Assembly (NCBI GenBank): GCA_030688115.1 | Contig: JAUYIX010000071.1 | Coordinates: 1-7,492, forward strand | Direction: 5' to 3' | From: a bacterium | Lineage (GTDB): Bacteria > Patescibacteriota > JAUYIX01 | DNA: 7,492 bases | Part shown: positions 1 to 5,907 of the stretch, piece by piece | Numbering within the stretch: position 1 is the first letter of the stretch | How the letters are laid out: each line of letters starts with the position of its first letter | The notes under the pieces: generated by a model | Seen by the model: the letters and a program-made list of their open reading frames with translations, nothing else | The model's database searches: none | Told to the model about the DNA's origin: nothing | Position numbers and translations under genes: made by a program

Positions 1-1114
1 GTGGAACAACGTGGTAGTCGCCCTCGTATCGCATGTAGCACTGCCAAAATATGCGGCTGTCCTCGGAGATGCGTGTTACATCCCATCCGTTTACGTCAAT
101 CACCGCCGTGAGCGGTACGGCATGACTCGAAAAAGAGACAAGTCGGTGTGAGCGACTTGACTCGATCATTTGCCAAAATGAGGTCCCCGTTGCGGAGAGA
201 CGCGCCATCATCGGCGCCTGCCAAATATTGTTATTAAAGACCGGTACGGGCTGGTACGAGGTACGCAGTCGGTTAGGCGTCACGACAAAAGCCTCCGTCA
301 ACACATTTAAATACTCTGGCGCCATTTGCGTATCAGAGTCAAAGTTAGACACAATGACTTTATCGAGCGCTATGCCAAGTTTTTTTAGCTCGGGGATACT
401 TTGCCAAAGCGCATACGTCGCATTGGCACTCTTAACTTTAGCCTCACCTTTGATCCCATCAGGATGAACAACGGTAATAAAATCGGCAAAAATTGAGCCA
501 AAGCGCTCTTTTAGTACGCGCGCTTTATCGAGACCGGATTGTCCGGCGCGCTCCTCAATACCAACTATAACTATCACTCGTTTGTGGTCAAAACTGGCTT
601 GTTGCACAGATTGTATCGACTGGATCAGTACTTCTGTTGGCTCATTGTAGGTCGGGAAAAGGACAACATGCCAAACACTCCTCCAGTCGATTAAATCGGT
701 ACGCTGGACCAGCTGCTCAAGTTCTATGAGACGACGTCGTAAGTGCTTGTGCTCAGCGCTCCAACGAGCATAGTTGTTTGAGAACCTGCCTGGCCGTGCA
801 ACAACGTGACGAGATGTTCTCTCTTTGATCTGCTGAATCGCCCGTGGAACGTCAGAGAGTTCTGCCAGGCGAGCGTCCCACGGTGTCTGACGAGCTAAGC
901 GTAACTTCCGAAAGGTATGAATAAGATGGGCCGAGGAGTGCACCGATTTTTCCAGCCAAATCAAACTGTAGAGCATAATAAAATACGAGATAACAACGGG
1001 CGCCAACCACGACAACAAAATCAATAAGCCAAATGTTGTCCACTCCAAGGCTCCGGGGAGTATCTCCCAAAATCGTTCTGACGAAGTTGTCTGCCGTTTA
1101 TTAATTTGGGTCAT
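1..1114 (-). CDS. Membrane-associated family 2 glycosyltransferase, C-terminus beyond window
   Basis: Frame open from an ATG at 1114-1112 to the window edge, giving 371 residues without a stop; the C-terminus is missing because of the window, not a mutation. Residues about 25-54 form one long or two short hydrophobic segments. A charged, helical linker (about 60-140) follows, then a GT-A fold: PTYNEP at 154-159 (nucleotide-binding first strand), DSD at 259-261 (the DxD-type metal/sugar-nucleotide site) and SED at 350-352 (the TED-like acceptor base). This order is that of processive, cellulose-synthase-like GT2 enzymes. The QxxRW motif and further membrane helices expected after it would lie outside the window. 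It probably makes or modifies an envelope polysaccharide at the inner face of the membrane; donor and product cannot be told. The start overlaps the upstream stop by four bases (ATGA), suggesting translational coupling; no Shine-Dalgarno is visible. Confidence 0.9.
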   Translation of the reverse strand, partial: MTQINKRQTTSSERFWEILPGALEWTTFGLLILLSWLAPVVISYFIMLYSLIWLEKSVHSSAHLIHTFRKLRLARQTPWDARLAELSDVPRAIQQIKERTSRHVVARPGRFSNNYARWSAEHKHLRRRLIELEQLVQRTDLIDWRSVWHVVLFPTYNEPTEVLIQSIQSVQQASFDHKRVIVIVGIEERAGQSGLDKARVLKERFGSIFADFITVVHPDGIKGEAKVKSANATYALWQSIPELKKLGIALDKVIVSNFDSDTQMAPEYLNVLTEAFVVTPNRLRTSYQPVPVFNNNIWQAPMMARLSATGTSFWQMIESSRSHRLVSFSSHAVPLTAVIDVNGWDVTRISEDSRIFWQCYMRYEGDYHVVP

Positions 1115-1464
1115 TGCGGGGTGCTTAGAGCAAGCAATAGTGTACCTGCCAATACAATCAGACTAAATAGCGCTGCGGTCCAGATTATCAGACGAGCAGC
1201 TACGGTTTGCCGTTCAAGGGTGAGTGCGGCCACAATCGCATTAAGTAACAAAACCAAAAGTGAGAGTGCCGGATTAACCCATAAGGCATATCCCGGACCG
1301 TATAAATCAGCTCCAAAATATATATTGTAATGCAGAACTTGCGCACTGGACCCGATTGAGAGTCCCCATAGCAACCAGGCCACATTGGTCAAAATAGCCA
1401 GCAGCCCGACGAGCAACCCCGCTCTGACTAAACGATCCGACCATAGTGTGCGTATCCATGTCAT
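1111..1464 (-). CDS. Small three-helix membrane protein of unknown function
   Basis: 117 residues with no recognisable enzymatic motif. Hydrophobic segments lie at about 14-34, 60-86 and 89-112, so it is an integral membrane protein. Between the first two is a polar loop with LHYNIYFGADLYGPGY (about 43-58), which looks like a conserved motif rather than random loop; I recall similar HYNIYFG-type stretches in small membrane proteins of Patescibacteria, but cannot confirm by search. It starts 40 bases after the ftsQ stop, with no convincing Shine-Dalgarno, and its TGA overlaps the ATG of the glycosyltransferase. The tight coupling suggests it works with that enzyme, perhaps as a membrane partner or subunit; that is inference. 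A shorter reading in another frame over the same bases is a shadow. Confidence 0.82.
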   Translation of the reverse strand: MTWIRTLWSDRLVRAGLLVGLLAILTNVAWLLWGLSIGSSAQVLHYNIYFGADLYGPGYALWVNPALSLLVLLLNAIVAALTLERQTVAARLIIWTAALFSLIVLAGTLLLALSTPQ

Positions 1465-1504
1465 TAACTTGGCGAGACTAGCAGACCGGCACTGTACACT
1501 GCAA

Positions 1505-2350
1505 CTACTTTAAAAATACTCGTCCCGGGATTCTCAGATCTATATACTCGAGAGAACCACGATCTGGCACTTGTGATTGGAGTATCTCGTCTAACGAGGC
1601 AATTTGTATGGCAGCCTCTTGCTCGGTATCAAACAGAACACGCCAGCCGTCACTCGTTACCAAAGTTAAATCGGGAGCCAAACGACTGGGCGCCACAAAG
1701 AAGTTGATCCCGACCCCCGTCTCTCGGGTAATACCCTCAAAAGCATCTCGCACAAACACCAGGGTCGCCTCAGTCATGACGCGATCGTTCTCAATGGTCG
1801 TGCGATTGCGCTCATCAACGACAACCGGCAAAGATACATCGCGTGACTCGCTGCGCACGATCTCGTCATACGCCACCCCGCTCTCGTCCACAAAAAAGAA
1901 CTGTCCGGCTGCGGACCAAATCGCCAAAGGTTGTCGCTCATTCACAGAGATATTAAGCACATTTGGTAACTCTTTAGTAACGACAACTGACGCGACTGCC
2001 GAGAAAGTCTCGGTAATCGTTTGCTCAATCTGGGACGTTGGAGCGGCCAAGAGCGCATTAGCGGGAGCGATCCCCCAACGAGAGCCCGATAGTAACGGTG
2101 TGACCAACTCGATCACAGCTGCGCCGGTGACGCGCTCCGTCCCGGTGACTACCGGTTGCTCGACCCTAAACTGAGGCGACCAAAAAAGCAGCGCGTAGAT
2201 CGACCCCACCAAAACCACAAGCAAGCCGATCAGTACTCGAGCCGTCCAACGCGACGACAGGCCGGGTTGTTTGTGACTGACCCGCATCAGGGTGCGCGCG
2301 TGCGGGCGCATGTAAGGCGCACGCCGGCGCGTCGGGCGAATATCATCCAT
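1505..2350 (-). CDS. ftsQ: Cell division protein FtsQ/DivIB
   Basis: A bitopic division protein of 281 residues from the start chosen here. An Arg-rich cytoplasmic tail (1-37) precedes one transmembrane helix (about 38-59). A POTRA domain follows from the FRVEQPVVTGTERV stretch to about 140, ending in the typical NERQPLAIW segment (about 137-145), then the FtsQ beta domain. The extreme C-terminus, EYIDLRIPGRVFLK, matches the family's usual ending. FtsQ links the early divisome to FtsW/FtsI through FtsB and FtsL outside the membrane. I prefer the ATG at 2350-2348 because AAAGG lies seven bases upstream; an in-frame ATG at 2368-2366 adds six residues but its TAAGG is only one base away. It lies 91 bases after serS. 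A TATAAC hexamer at 2381-2376 could be a -10, but no matching -35 is seen. A 9-bp inverted repeat covers the start codon. Confidence 0.9.
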   Translation of the reverse strand: MDDIRPTRRRAPYMRPHARTLMRVSHKQPGLSSRWTARVLIGLLVVLVGSIYALLFWSPQFRVEQPVVTGTERVTGAAVIELVTPLLSGSRWGIAPANALLAAPTSQIEQTITETFSAVASVVVTKELPNVLNISVNERQPLAIWSAAGQFFFVDESGVAYDEIVRSESRDVSLPVVVDERNRTTIENDRVMTEATLVFVRDAFEGITRETGVGINFFVAPSRLAPDLTLVTSDGWRVLFDTEQEAAIQIASLDEILQSQVPDRGSLEYIDLRIPGRVFLK

Positions 2351-2397
2351 GGGGGTGCCTTTATGCATACCTTACGTTATAGAGCACAATGGATGAT
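2342..2397 (-). repeat. Inverted repeat enclosing the ftsQ start
   Basis: A perfect 9-bp inverted repeat: ATCATCCAT at 2342-2350 and ATGGATGAT at 2389-2397, with a second 4-bp GTGC/GCAC pairing inside (2355-2358 with 2384-2387). In the minus-strand mRNA the 3' arm begins with the preferred ftsQ AUG, and the AAAGG Shine-Dalgarno falls at the edge of the inner stem. The alternative upstream AUG (2368) lies in the loop. No U-tract follows, so it is not a terminator. A role in translation control is inference; a 9-bp match at this spacing could also occur by chance once in a window this size. Confidence 0.45.
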
Positions 2398-2441
2398 CTC
2401 GTCGAGTAATCCGTAAATTGACATTTGTAGACGGCCACCCT

Positions 2442-3713
2442 TTACTTTTGGCCAAGGAGCGCTCGATTATGCAAATAGGGCTGCAATACTTCTGGGATTT
2501 TGACACGCCCGTCCGCCTGCTGAAAGTTCTCCAGGATCACCACGGGCATGCGAGAAAAAGCAAAACCGGTGGCATTAAGTGTATGAACATAGCGCCTTTG
2601 GCCAGTGGCAGTCTTGTATTTGATACCTAAACGGCGCGCTTGAAAATCACCGGCGTGACTGATCGAATGTGTCTCGAGATAACGTTGTTCACTCGGAAGC
2701 CAGGTCTCCAAATCGTAAGTTTTTTGAAATTTACGCGGTAGGTCGCCGCTACTCAAAGTGACCCGCCTAAAATGCAGTCCGAGTTTGAGCATTAGCCCCT
2801 CACAAATCGTAAGCAACTCTTTTTCAAAAAAGTCCCAAGACTGCTCTTGTGACACAAAGATAAATAGCTCGAGTTTATCAAATTGATGCTGTCGTATCAG
2901 TCCTTTTATATCCTTGCCATAGGCACCCGCCTCGCGTCTAAAGTTAGTTGAGTAGCCCATAAAACGCTGGGGAGACTCCTCGACCTCGATCGTCTCGTGC
3001 GCATGATAATTTAACAAAGCGATTTCGCTCGTACCCGTAAGATACAAGGGGTCACTCTCCAGTTTATATACTTCAGATGTATCAATGGGGAAGGTGCCGG
3101 CCCCGTAGAGCGCCTCCTCTTTAACCATAACGGGGGTAAGCATCGGTACAAACCCGTGTTGCGTTAGTTCGTCCATAGCAAAACGCAGTAGAGCAAATTG
3201 GAGGTACACTAAATCGCCCTGGATATAGTGGAACCGTGATCCGGCCAGTCGAGCACCACGCTTACTATCCAGTCCACCCAGTTGCTCGGCCAATTGCCAG
3301 TGCGGCTTAACCGGAAAATCAAAATGGGGCTGCTCTCCATGCACCGCCTCGACCCTATTGTCAACGGAAGTCTTGCCCGCAGGAACACTCTCATGACTCA
3401 AGTTTGGGAGAAGCGCCGCTATCTTAATAAAAGCCTGAGTCGCGTCTTGGGCAGCCCGCTCAAGATCTTTAATCTCTATCGCCAGCTTTTTGGCTTTTTT
3501 AATCGACCCGGCCCGCTTGAGGCCCCTCTGTACAGCAATACTCTCACTTTGTTTTTTGTGCTCTGCCTGTTGGGCCTCGAGCTTAGCGATTGAGCTGCGT
3601 CGCTCCTCATCCAAACGAGTCAGCTCAGCGAGATCGATGTCGGTAATAAAGCGCTTTTTTAGTTCGGCCTGGAGGCGCTCGGGCTCGTGACGAAGTAGAT
3701 CAAAATCAATCAT
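2442..3713 (-). CDS. serS: Seryl-tRNA synthetase (class II)
   Basis: Charges tRNA-Ser (and tRNA-Sec where present) with serine in the cytoplasm. 423 residues, the usual bacterial length. The N-terminus IDFDLLRHEPE matches the family start; residues about 27-103 form the antiparallel coiled-coil arm that grips the tRNA long variable arm. The catalytic core shows TGTSE at 226-230 (serine-binding loop, usually TAE), motif 2 at FRREAGAYGKD (258-268) with GLIRQHQFDKLEL after it, DFQARR at 356-361, and motif 3 around SRMPVVILENFQQADG (387-402). The usual SCSN before DFQARR is replaced by SISH, and the GR of motif 3 by SR, so it is a divergent but apparently intact enzyme. Its ATG overlaps the upstream TGA (ATGA), with no Shine-Dalgarno; translation probably depends on the upstream gene. 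No T-box leader is present. Confidence 0.96.
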   Translation of the reverse strand: MIDFDLLRHEPERLQAELKKRFITDIDLAELTRLDEERRSSIAKLEAQQAEHKKQSESIAVQRGLKRAGSIKKAKKLAIEIKDLERAAQDATQAFIKIAALLPNLSHESVPAGKTSVDNRVEAVHGEQPHFDFPVKPHWQLAEQLGGLDSKRGARLAGSRFHYIQGDLVYLQFALLRFAMDELTQHGFVPMLTPVMVKEEALYGAGTFPIDTSEVYKLESDPLYLTGTSEIALLNYHAHETIEVEESPQRFMGYSTNFRREAGAYGKDIKGLIRQHQFDKLELFIFVSQEQSWDFFEKELLTICEGLMLKLGLHFRRVTLSSGDLPRKFQKTYDLETWLPSEQRYLETHSISHAGDFQARRLGIKYKTATGQRRYVHTLNATGFAFSRMPVVILENFQQADGRVKIPEVLQPYLHNRALLGQK

Positions 3714-4843
3714 GGTGTAGGTGTTGGTAGTTTTGCGCGGCTGAGTGATCGCGTCAAGGTTCCAATCCCGAGAATACTGACAACGATGATCAGCGCACTA
3801 CCCAGCAGCGGCACAACCAATAGAGCTGCAACTACGGTGGCGCCTACTAAGACTGAGGCCAGTGACAATTTTTGCTCACGCCAGAGTAACTTGCCGAGCA
3901 AACCGCCAATCGCCACACTAAATAGCCAAAAGCTTAGGTGCCCGGCAATAATCAGGATAATGAGCGCAAGGAGCGCAACATGGATACCGACACGTGTACC
4001 CATAAATCCAAAGGACAACACCACGGCCATCATGCTGTAAAATAGCCCGCTCAAGGACGAACTGAACACACCGCGACGTATCGCCTGCGACAATTTGAGT
4101 GTAAAAGGTCGGGCATAGCGCCATAAAAACAAAGCCCCGGTCAAAAGCCACAGTAAATTTGAAATAAACCAGGCGACGTAGGCTTGCCAGCCGGTGTACC
4201 TACCAAAAGCGCTAAAGGGTGCCACGCGATGATTGAGCGTTGTAATCTCGGCCCCCTCCAAAACGATTGGGGCAACACGGCTGAGTTGGTCAAACTGATT
4301 AATGTGCGACTCAGACCCAATCGAGGTAATTGAGCTGCGCACATGTGCGTCATCTATCTGACCATCCACCATTACTTGATTGCTTAAAAGCCAGGCAGAA
4401 CCGACCGATCCAAATAGCTCGGTGTTTAGCACTGCCGCAAAGAGCGTCCCCAACGTGCCCTCGCTCGTAAAGCGCGTTGCGGCGATGCTCGTGGTCCCGC
4501 CAACCTCACCCTTAACGTCAGCACGGAGGGCAAGCGCCGCAAGATCTCCCTGGACCGACCCCGAAATACTAAGGTCACGAGATACTACAGTAAGTGAACC
4601 ACTGATGTCAGACTCAACCGATACGGTGTTTGCCAGGATCCACACCGAACCATTGACCGGCTGCTGCAGTACGACGGTATTCCCGCTCAGGACGAGCGCT
4701 CCCTCGTGCGGTGCCTGATCGTTGAGCCGTACCGTGTCACCGATTATCGGTTCAACCGCAGCAGCCGTGTGGCCAGCACCGAGAGTGCCCAGCAACACGA
4801 GTGCCATTAATAATATCGTTGTCATTTGCCTATGCATTATCAT
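3710..4843 (-). CDS. Exported bactofilin-like beta-helix protein with C-terminal membrane domain
   Basis: 377 residues from the ATG at 4843-4841. Residues 1-29 are a signal peptide (basic MHRQ, hydrophobic MTTILLMALVLLGTLGAG, then an AAA cleavage-like site). Residues about 45-205 are a run of short valine/serine/glycine-rich repeats (NGSVWIL, SGSLTVVS, SGSVQGDLAAL, KGEVGG), the pattern of a bactofilin-type right-handed beta-helix. Four hydrophobic segments follow at about 221-243, 262-283, 286-315 and 328-365, with an Arg/Lys-rich loop (WRYARPFTLKLSQAIRR) between the first two. Bactofilins are normally soluble polymer-forming scaffolds in the cytoplasm; here the signal peptide places the helix outside. 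It may be an envelope scaffold; no catalytic residues are seen. A TTG at 4870 would extend the frame by nine residues but would spoil the signal peptide. The TGA overlaps the serS start. ATGs at 4837 and 4825 are alternatives. Confidence 0.8.
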   Translation of the reverse strand: MIMHRQMTTILLMALVLLGTLGAGHTAAAVEPIIGDTVRLNDQAPHEGALVLSGNTVVLQQPVNGSVWILANTVSVESDISGSLTVVSRDLSISGSVQGDLAALALRADVKGEVGGTTSIAATRFTSEGTLGTLFAAVLNTELFGSVGSAWLLSNQVMVDGQIDDAHVRSSITSIGSESHINQFDQLSRVAPIVLEGAEITTLNHRVAPFSAFGRYTGWQAYVAWFISNLLWLLTGALFLWRYARPFTLKLSQAIRRGVFSSSLSGLFYSMMAVVLSFGFMGTRVGIHVALLALIILIIAGHLSFWLFSVAIGGLLGKLLWREQKLSLASVLVGATVVAALLVVPLLGSALIIVVSILGIGTLTRSLSRAKLPTPTP

Positions 4844-4849
4844 GGCGGC

Positions 4850-4858
4850 AGTGTAGCA
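4850..4858 (-). promoter_or_regulatory. Possible extended -10 element of the left operon
   Basis: On the minus strand TGC (4858-4856) directly precedes TACACT (4855-4850), an extended -10 (TGn) followed by a four-of-six -10 match. No good -35 is visible; the expected place is occupied by the terminator U-tract. Only six bases separate the hexamer from the ATG at 4843, so transcription would begin at or next to the start codon and give a leaderless mRNA. It is the only visible promoter candidate between the terminator and the five-gene block. Confidence is limited by the lack of a -35. Confidence 0.35.
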
Positions 4859-4873
4859 AGTGCCCCTCAATGG

Positions 4874-4933
4874 AAAAAGCCCGGTTAGTGTGTCTGGCCT
4901 GATGAGTTCAGGGCAAGCAGACTAACCGGGCTT
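4874..4933 (-). terminator. Strong intrinsic terminator after the 102-residue gene
   Basis: A perfect 13-bp stem, AAGCCCGGTTAGT (4877-4889) against ACTAACCGGGCTT (4921-4933), with a weaker inner stem (CTG/CAG and GCCTGA/TCAGGGC) that nearly closes the loop. On the minus strand the GC-rich arm is followed at once by TTTTT (4878-4874), the layout of a Rho-independent terminator; the plus-strand side has only TTATTAT. It lies 42 bases after the stop at 4976 and ends 30 bases before the next start, so it separates the middle gene from the left operon. If transcription started upstream of it, it could also act as an attenuator. Confidence 0.8.
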
Positions 4934-4942
4934 ATTATCGAG

Positions 4943-4960
4943 ACGAGTGCGTTGACTCGT
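4943..4960. repeat. Short inverted repeat ahead of the terminator
   Basis: ACGAGT (4943-4948) and ACTCGT (4955-4960) form a 6-bp stem with a 6-base loop, between the stop of the 102-residue gene and the main terminator. On the minus strand a weak promoter-like pair overlaps it: TTACGA (4962-4957), 17 bases, GATAAT (4939-4934). The hairpin may simply add to termination or mRNA 3'-end stability. Function is uncertain. Confidence 0.3.
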
Positions 4961-4975
4961 AAATGTGCTAGAGAA

Positions 4976-5284
4976 CTATTGCAATTGGTTACCGGCGATT
5001 TGTTCGCGTAAACTGGCGAGCTCCTCTACCAGCCCGGTACGCTTTTGCTCGAGCAGTAATCGACGCTCAAGGTCCTCCCAGGAGAGACCCCCTTGGGCAA
5101 CCTCGAGATCAAAGAGATCGTCCATGGACTCGCGGACCTCTTGGAGCTGCTCATAAAGATGAACCACGTGGCGCGCAACACGATCAGCTCGGCGATGTAC
5201 CGAGTCGGGTGTATTTACTTTTCGAACCGCTTGCTGCTGAAACGGCAGCTTTTGGTTCTTACGTGGCTCTGTGGGGAAGTTCAT
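4976..5284 (-). CDS. Hypothetical 102-residue helical protein
   Basis: I do not recognise this protein. The first 25 residues are basic, Pro/Gln-rich and probably disordered. Two charged helical stretches follow, about 27-63 (VHRRADRVARHVVHLYEQLQEV, then an acidic SMDDLFDLE patch) and about 68-98 (SWEDLERRLLLEQKR onwards), which could form a helical hairpin or short coiled coil. There is no signal peptide, membrane segment, zinc site or helix-turn-helix that I can see; it is probably cytoplasmic. It is real rather than a shadow frame: an excellent promoter lies 50-78 bases upstream and a strong terminator 42 bases downstream, and no competing frame explains the space between greA and the left operon. 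No clear Shine-Dalgarno precedes the ATG. Being its own unit, it is probably controlled independently of both neighbouring operons. Confidence 0.72.
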   Translation of the reverse strand: MNFPTEPRKNQKLPFQQQAVRKVNTPDSVHRRADRVARHVVHLYEQLQEVRESMDDLFDLEVAQGGLSWEDLERRLLLEQKRTGLVEELASLREQIAGNQLQ

Positions 5285-5333
5285 GTATTTTTATTTTGTG
5301 ACCCTGCGGAAGCTACTCCACATGATCAATATC

Positions 5334-5362
5334 AGTGTACAACGGCTTTACCATCTTGTCAA
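5334..5362 (-). promoter_or_regulatory. Sigma70-type promoter for the 102-residue gene
   Basis: On the minus strand TTGACA (5362-5357), a perfect -35, is followed after exactly 17 bases by TACACT (5339-5334), a four-of-six -10. Transcription would start near 5327 and give a 5' leader of about 43 bases before the ATG at 5284. This is the best promoter match I found in the window. Confidence 0.75.
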
Positions 5363-5370
5363 GCCAAGAT
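5353..5370. promoter_or_regulatory. Inverted repeat over the -35, possible operator
   Basis: ATCTTG (5353-5358) and CAAGAT (5365-5370) form a perfect 6-bp dyad with a 6-base centre that covers the -35 hexamer. A dyad placed there is typical of repressor binding, but no regulator is known and short dyads arise by chance. Confidence 0.3.
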
Positions 5371-5382
5371 AGTGGATAAACT

Positions 5383-5399
5383 GAACACTAATTATGTTC
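5383..5399. repeat. Second dyad upstream of the promoter
   Basis: GAACA (5383-5387) and TGTTC (5395-5399) flank a 7-base centre, CTAATTA, so the whole 17-base site is close to symmetric. It sits about 21-37 bases upstream of the -35, where an activator or a second repressor dimer could bind. Function is inferred from position only. Confidence 0.25.
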
Positions 5400-5407
5400 G
5401 TAATGGG

Positions 5408-5866
5408 TTACGAGACTTTTTCGATCGAGTAGTCGACGTCGCCGCCCGGTGTAGTTACGGTGACGCGATCACCCTTTTTTTTGCCAAGTAGAGCTGTCCC
5501 AACGGCCGACTCGGTAGAAATCTTTCCAGAGGCAGGATCAGACTCGTTGGAACTTACGAGCTCGTACTCCATAGTCTGATCACCCATAGAGACGGTGATT
5601 TTGGATCCGATAGAGACCTGCCCACCTTTTTCTTTGGGTTCGACCACGGTAACTAGCTTGATGGTCTGTTCAAGTTCTTCTATGCGGCCCTCCACGTAGG
5701 CTTGCTCATCTTTGGCCGCAGCGTATTCCGCGTTCTCAGAAAGATCGCCCTGTTCTTTTGCAGCCTTAACGCGCTCAGCAATTTCCCGACGCTTAACCGT
5801 CTTGAGTTGCTCGAGTTCGTCCAGATACTTTTTATAGCCCGCTGGGGTAACAATTTTCTCTACCAT
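5408..5866 (-). CDS. greA: Transcription elongation factor GreA
   Basis: Rescues backtracked RNA polymerase by stimulating cleavage of the 3' RNA end through the secondary channel. 152 residues, slightly shorter than the usual 158. Residues 1-70 form the N-terminal coiled coil, with GDLSENAEY at 40-48 giving the acidic tip D41/E44 that positions the catalytic metal. The C-terminal FKBP-like domain includes YELVSSNESDPASGKIS and SAVGTALLGKKKGDRVTVTTPGG, both typical of GreA. It starts 41 bases after the folD stop, close enough for the same transcript; TATAGG-like bases lie in the gap but no good -35, so a separate promoter is not supported. The GAGAT a few bases before the ATG is a weak Shine-Dalgarno. 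No terminator follows the stop before the next promoter. Confidence 0.96.
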   Translation of the reverse strand: MVEKIVTPAGYKKYLDELEQLKTVKRREIAERVKAAKEQGDLSENAEYAAAKDEQAYVEGRIEELEQTIKLVTVVEPKEKGGQVSIGSKITVSMGDQTMEYELVSSNESDPASGKISTESAVGTALLGKKKGDRVTVTTPGGDVDYSIEKVS

Positions 5867-5907
5867 TTGATCTCGTTAGCCTATAAAGTGTGGGGAGCCT
5901 AGCATGC

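Noticed and set aside
852..1070. A 72-residue minus-strand reading frame with a hydrophobic stretch
   Set aside because: It is out of frame with the glycosyltransferase, whose open frame runs from 1114 to the window edge and carries clear GT2 motifs over the same bases.
1608..2174. A 188-residue plus-strand frame opposite ftsQ
   Set aside because: Low-complexity Ser/Thr/Arg composition, no recognisable domain, and entirely antisense to a well-supported gene.
4844..4870. TTG at 4870 as the start of the bactofilin-like protein
   Set aside because: It would add nine residues before the basic, hydrophobic signal peptide, has no suitable Shine-Dalgarno, and would overlap the candidate -10.
4843..4975. 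A T-box leader controlling the operon that contains serS
   Set aside because: The region is too short and lacks the conserved T-box antiterminator sequence; only a plain hairpin with a U-tract is present.
5383..5399. A LexA (SOS) box upstream of the 102-residue gene
   Set aside because: The Gram-positive-type box needs GAAC-N4-GTTC; here the half-sites are nine bases apart.
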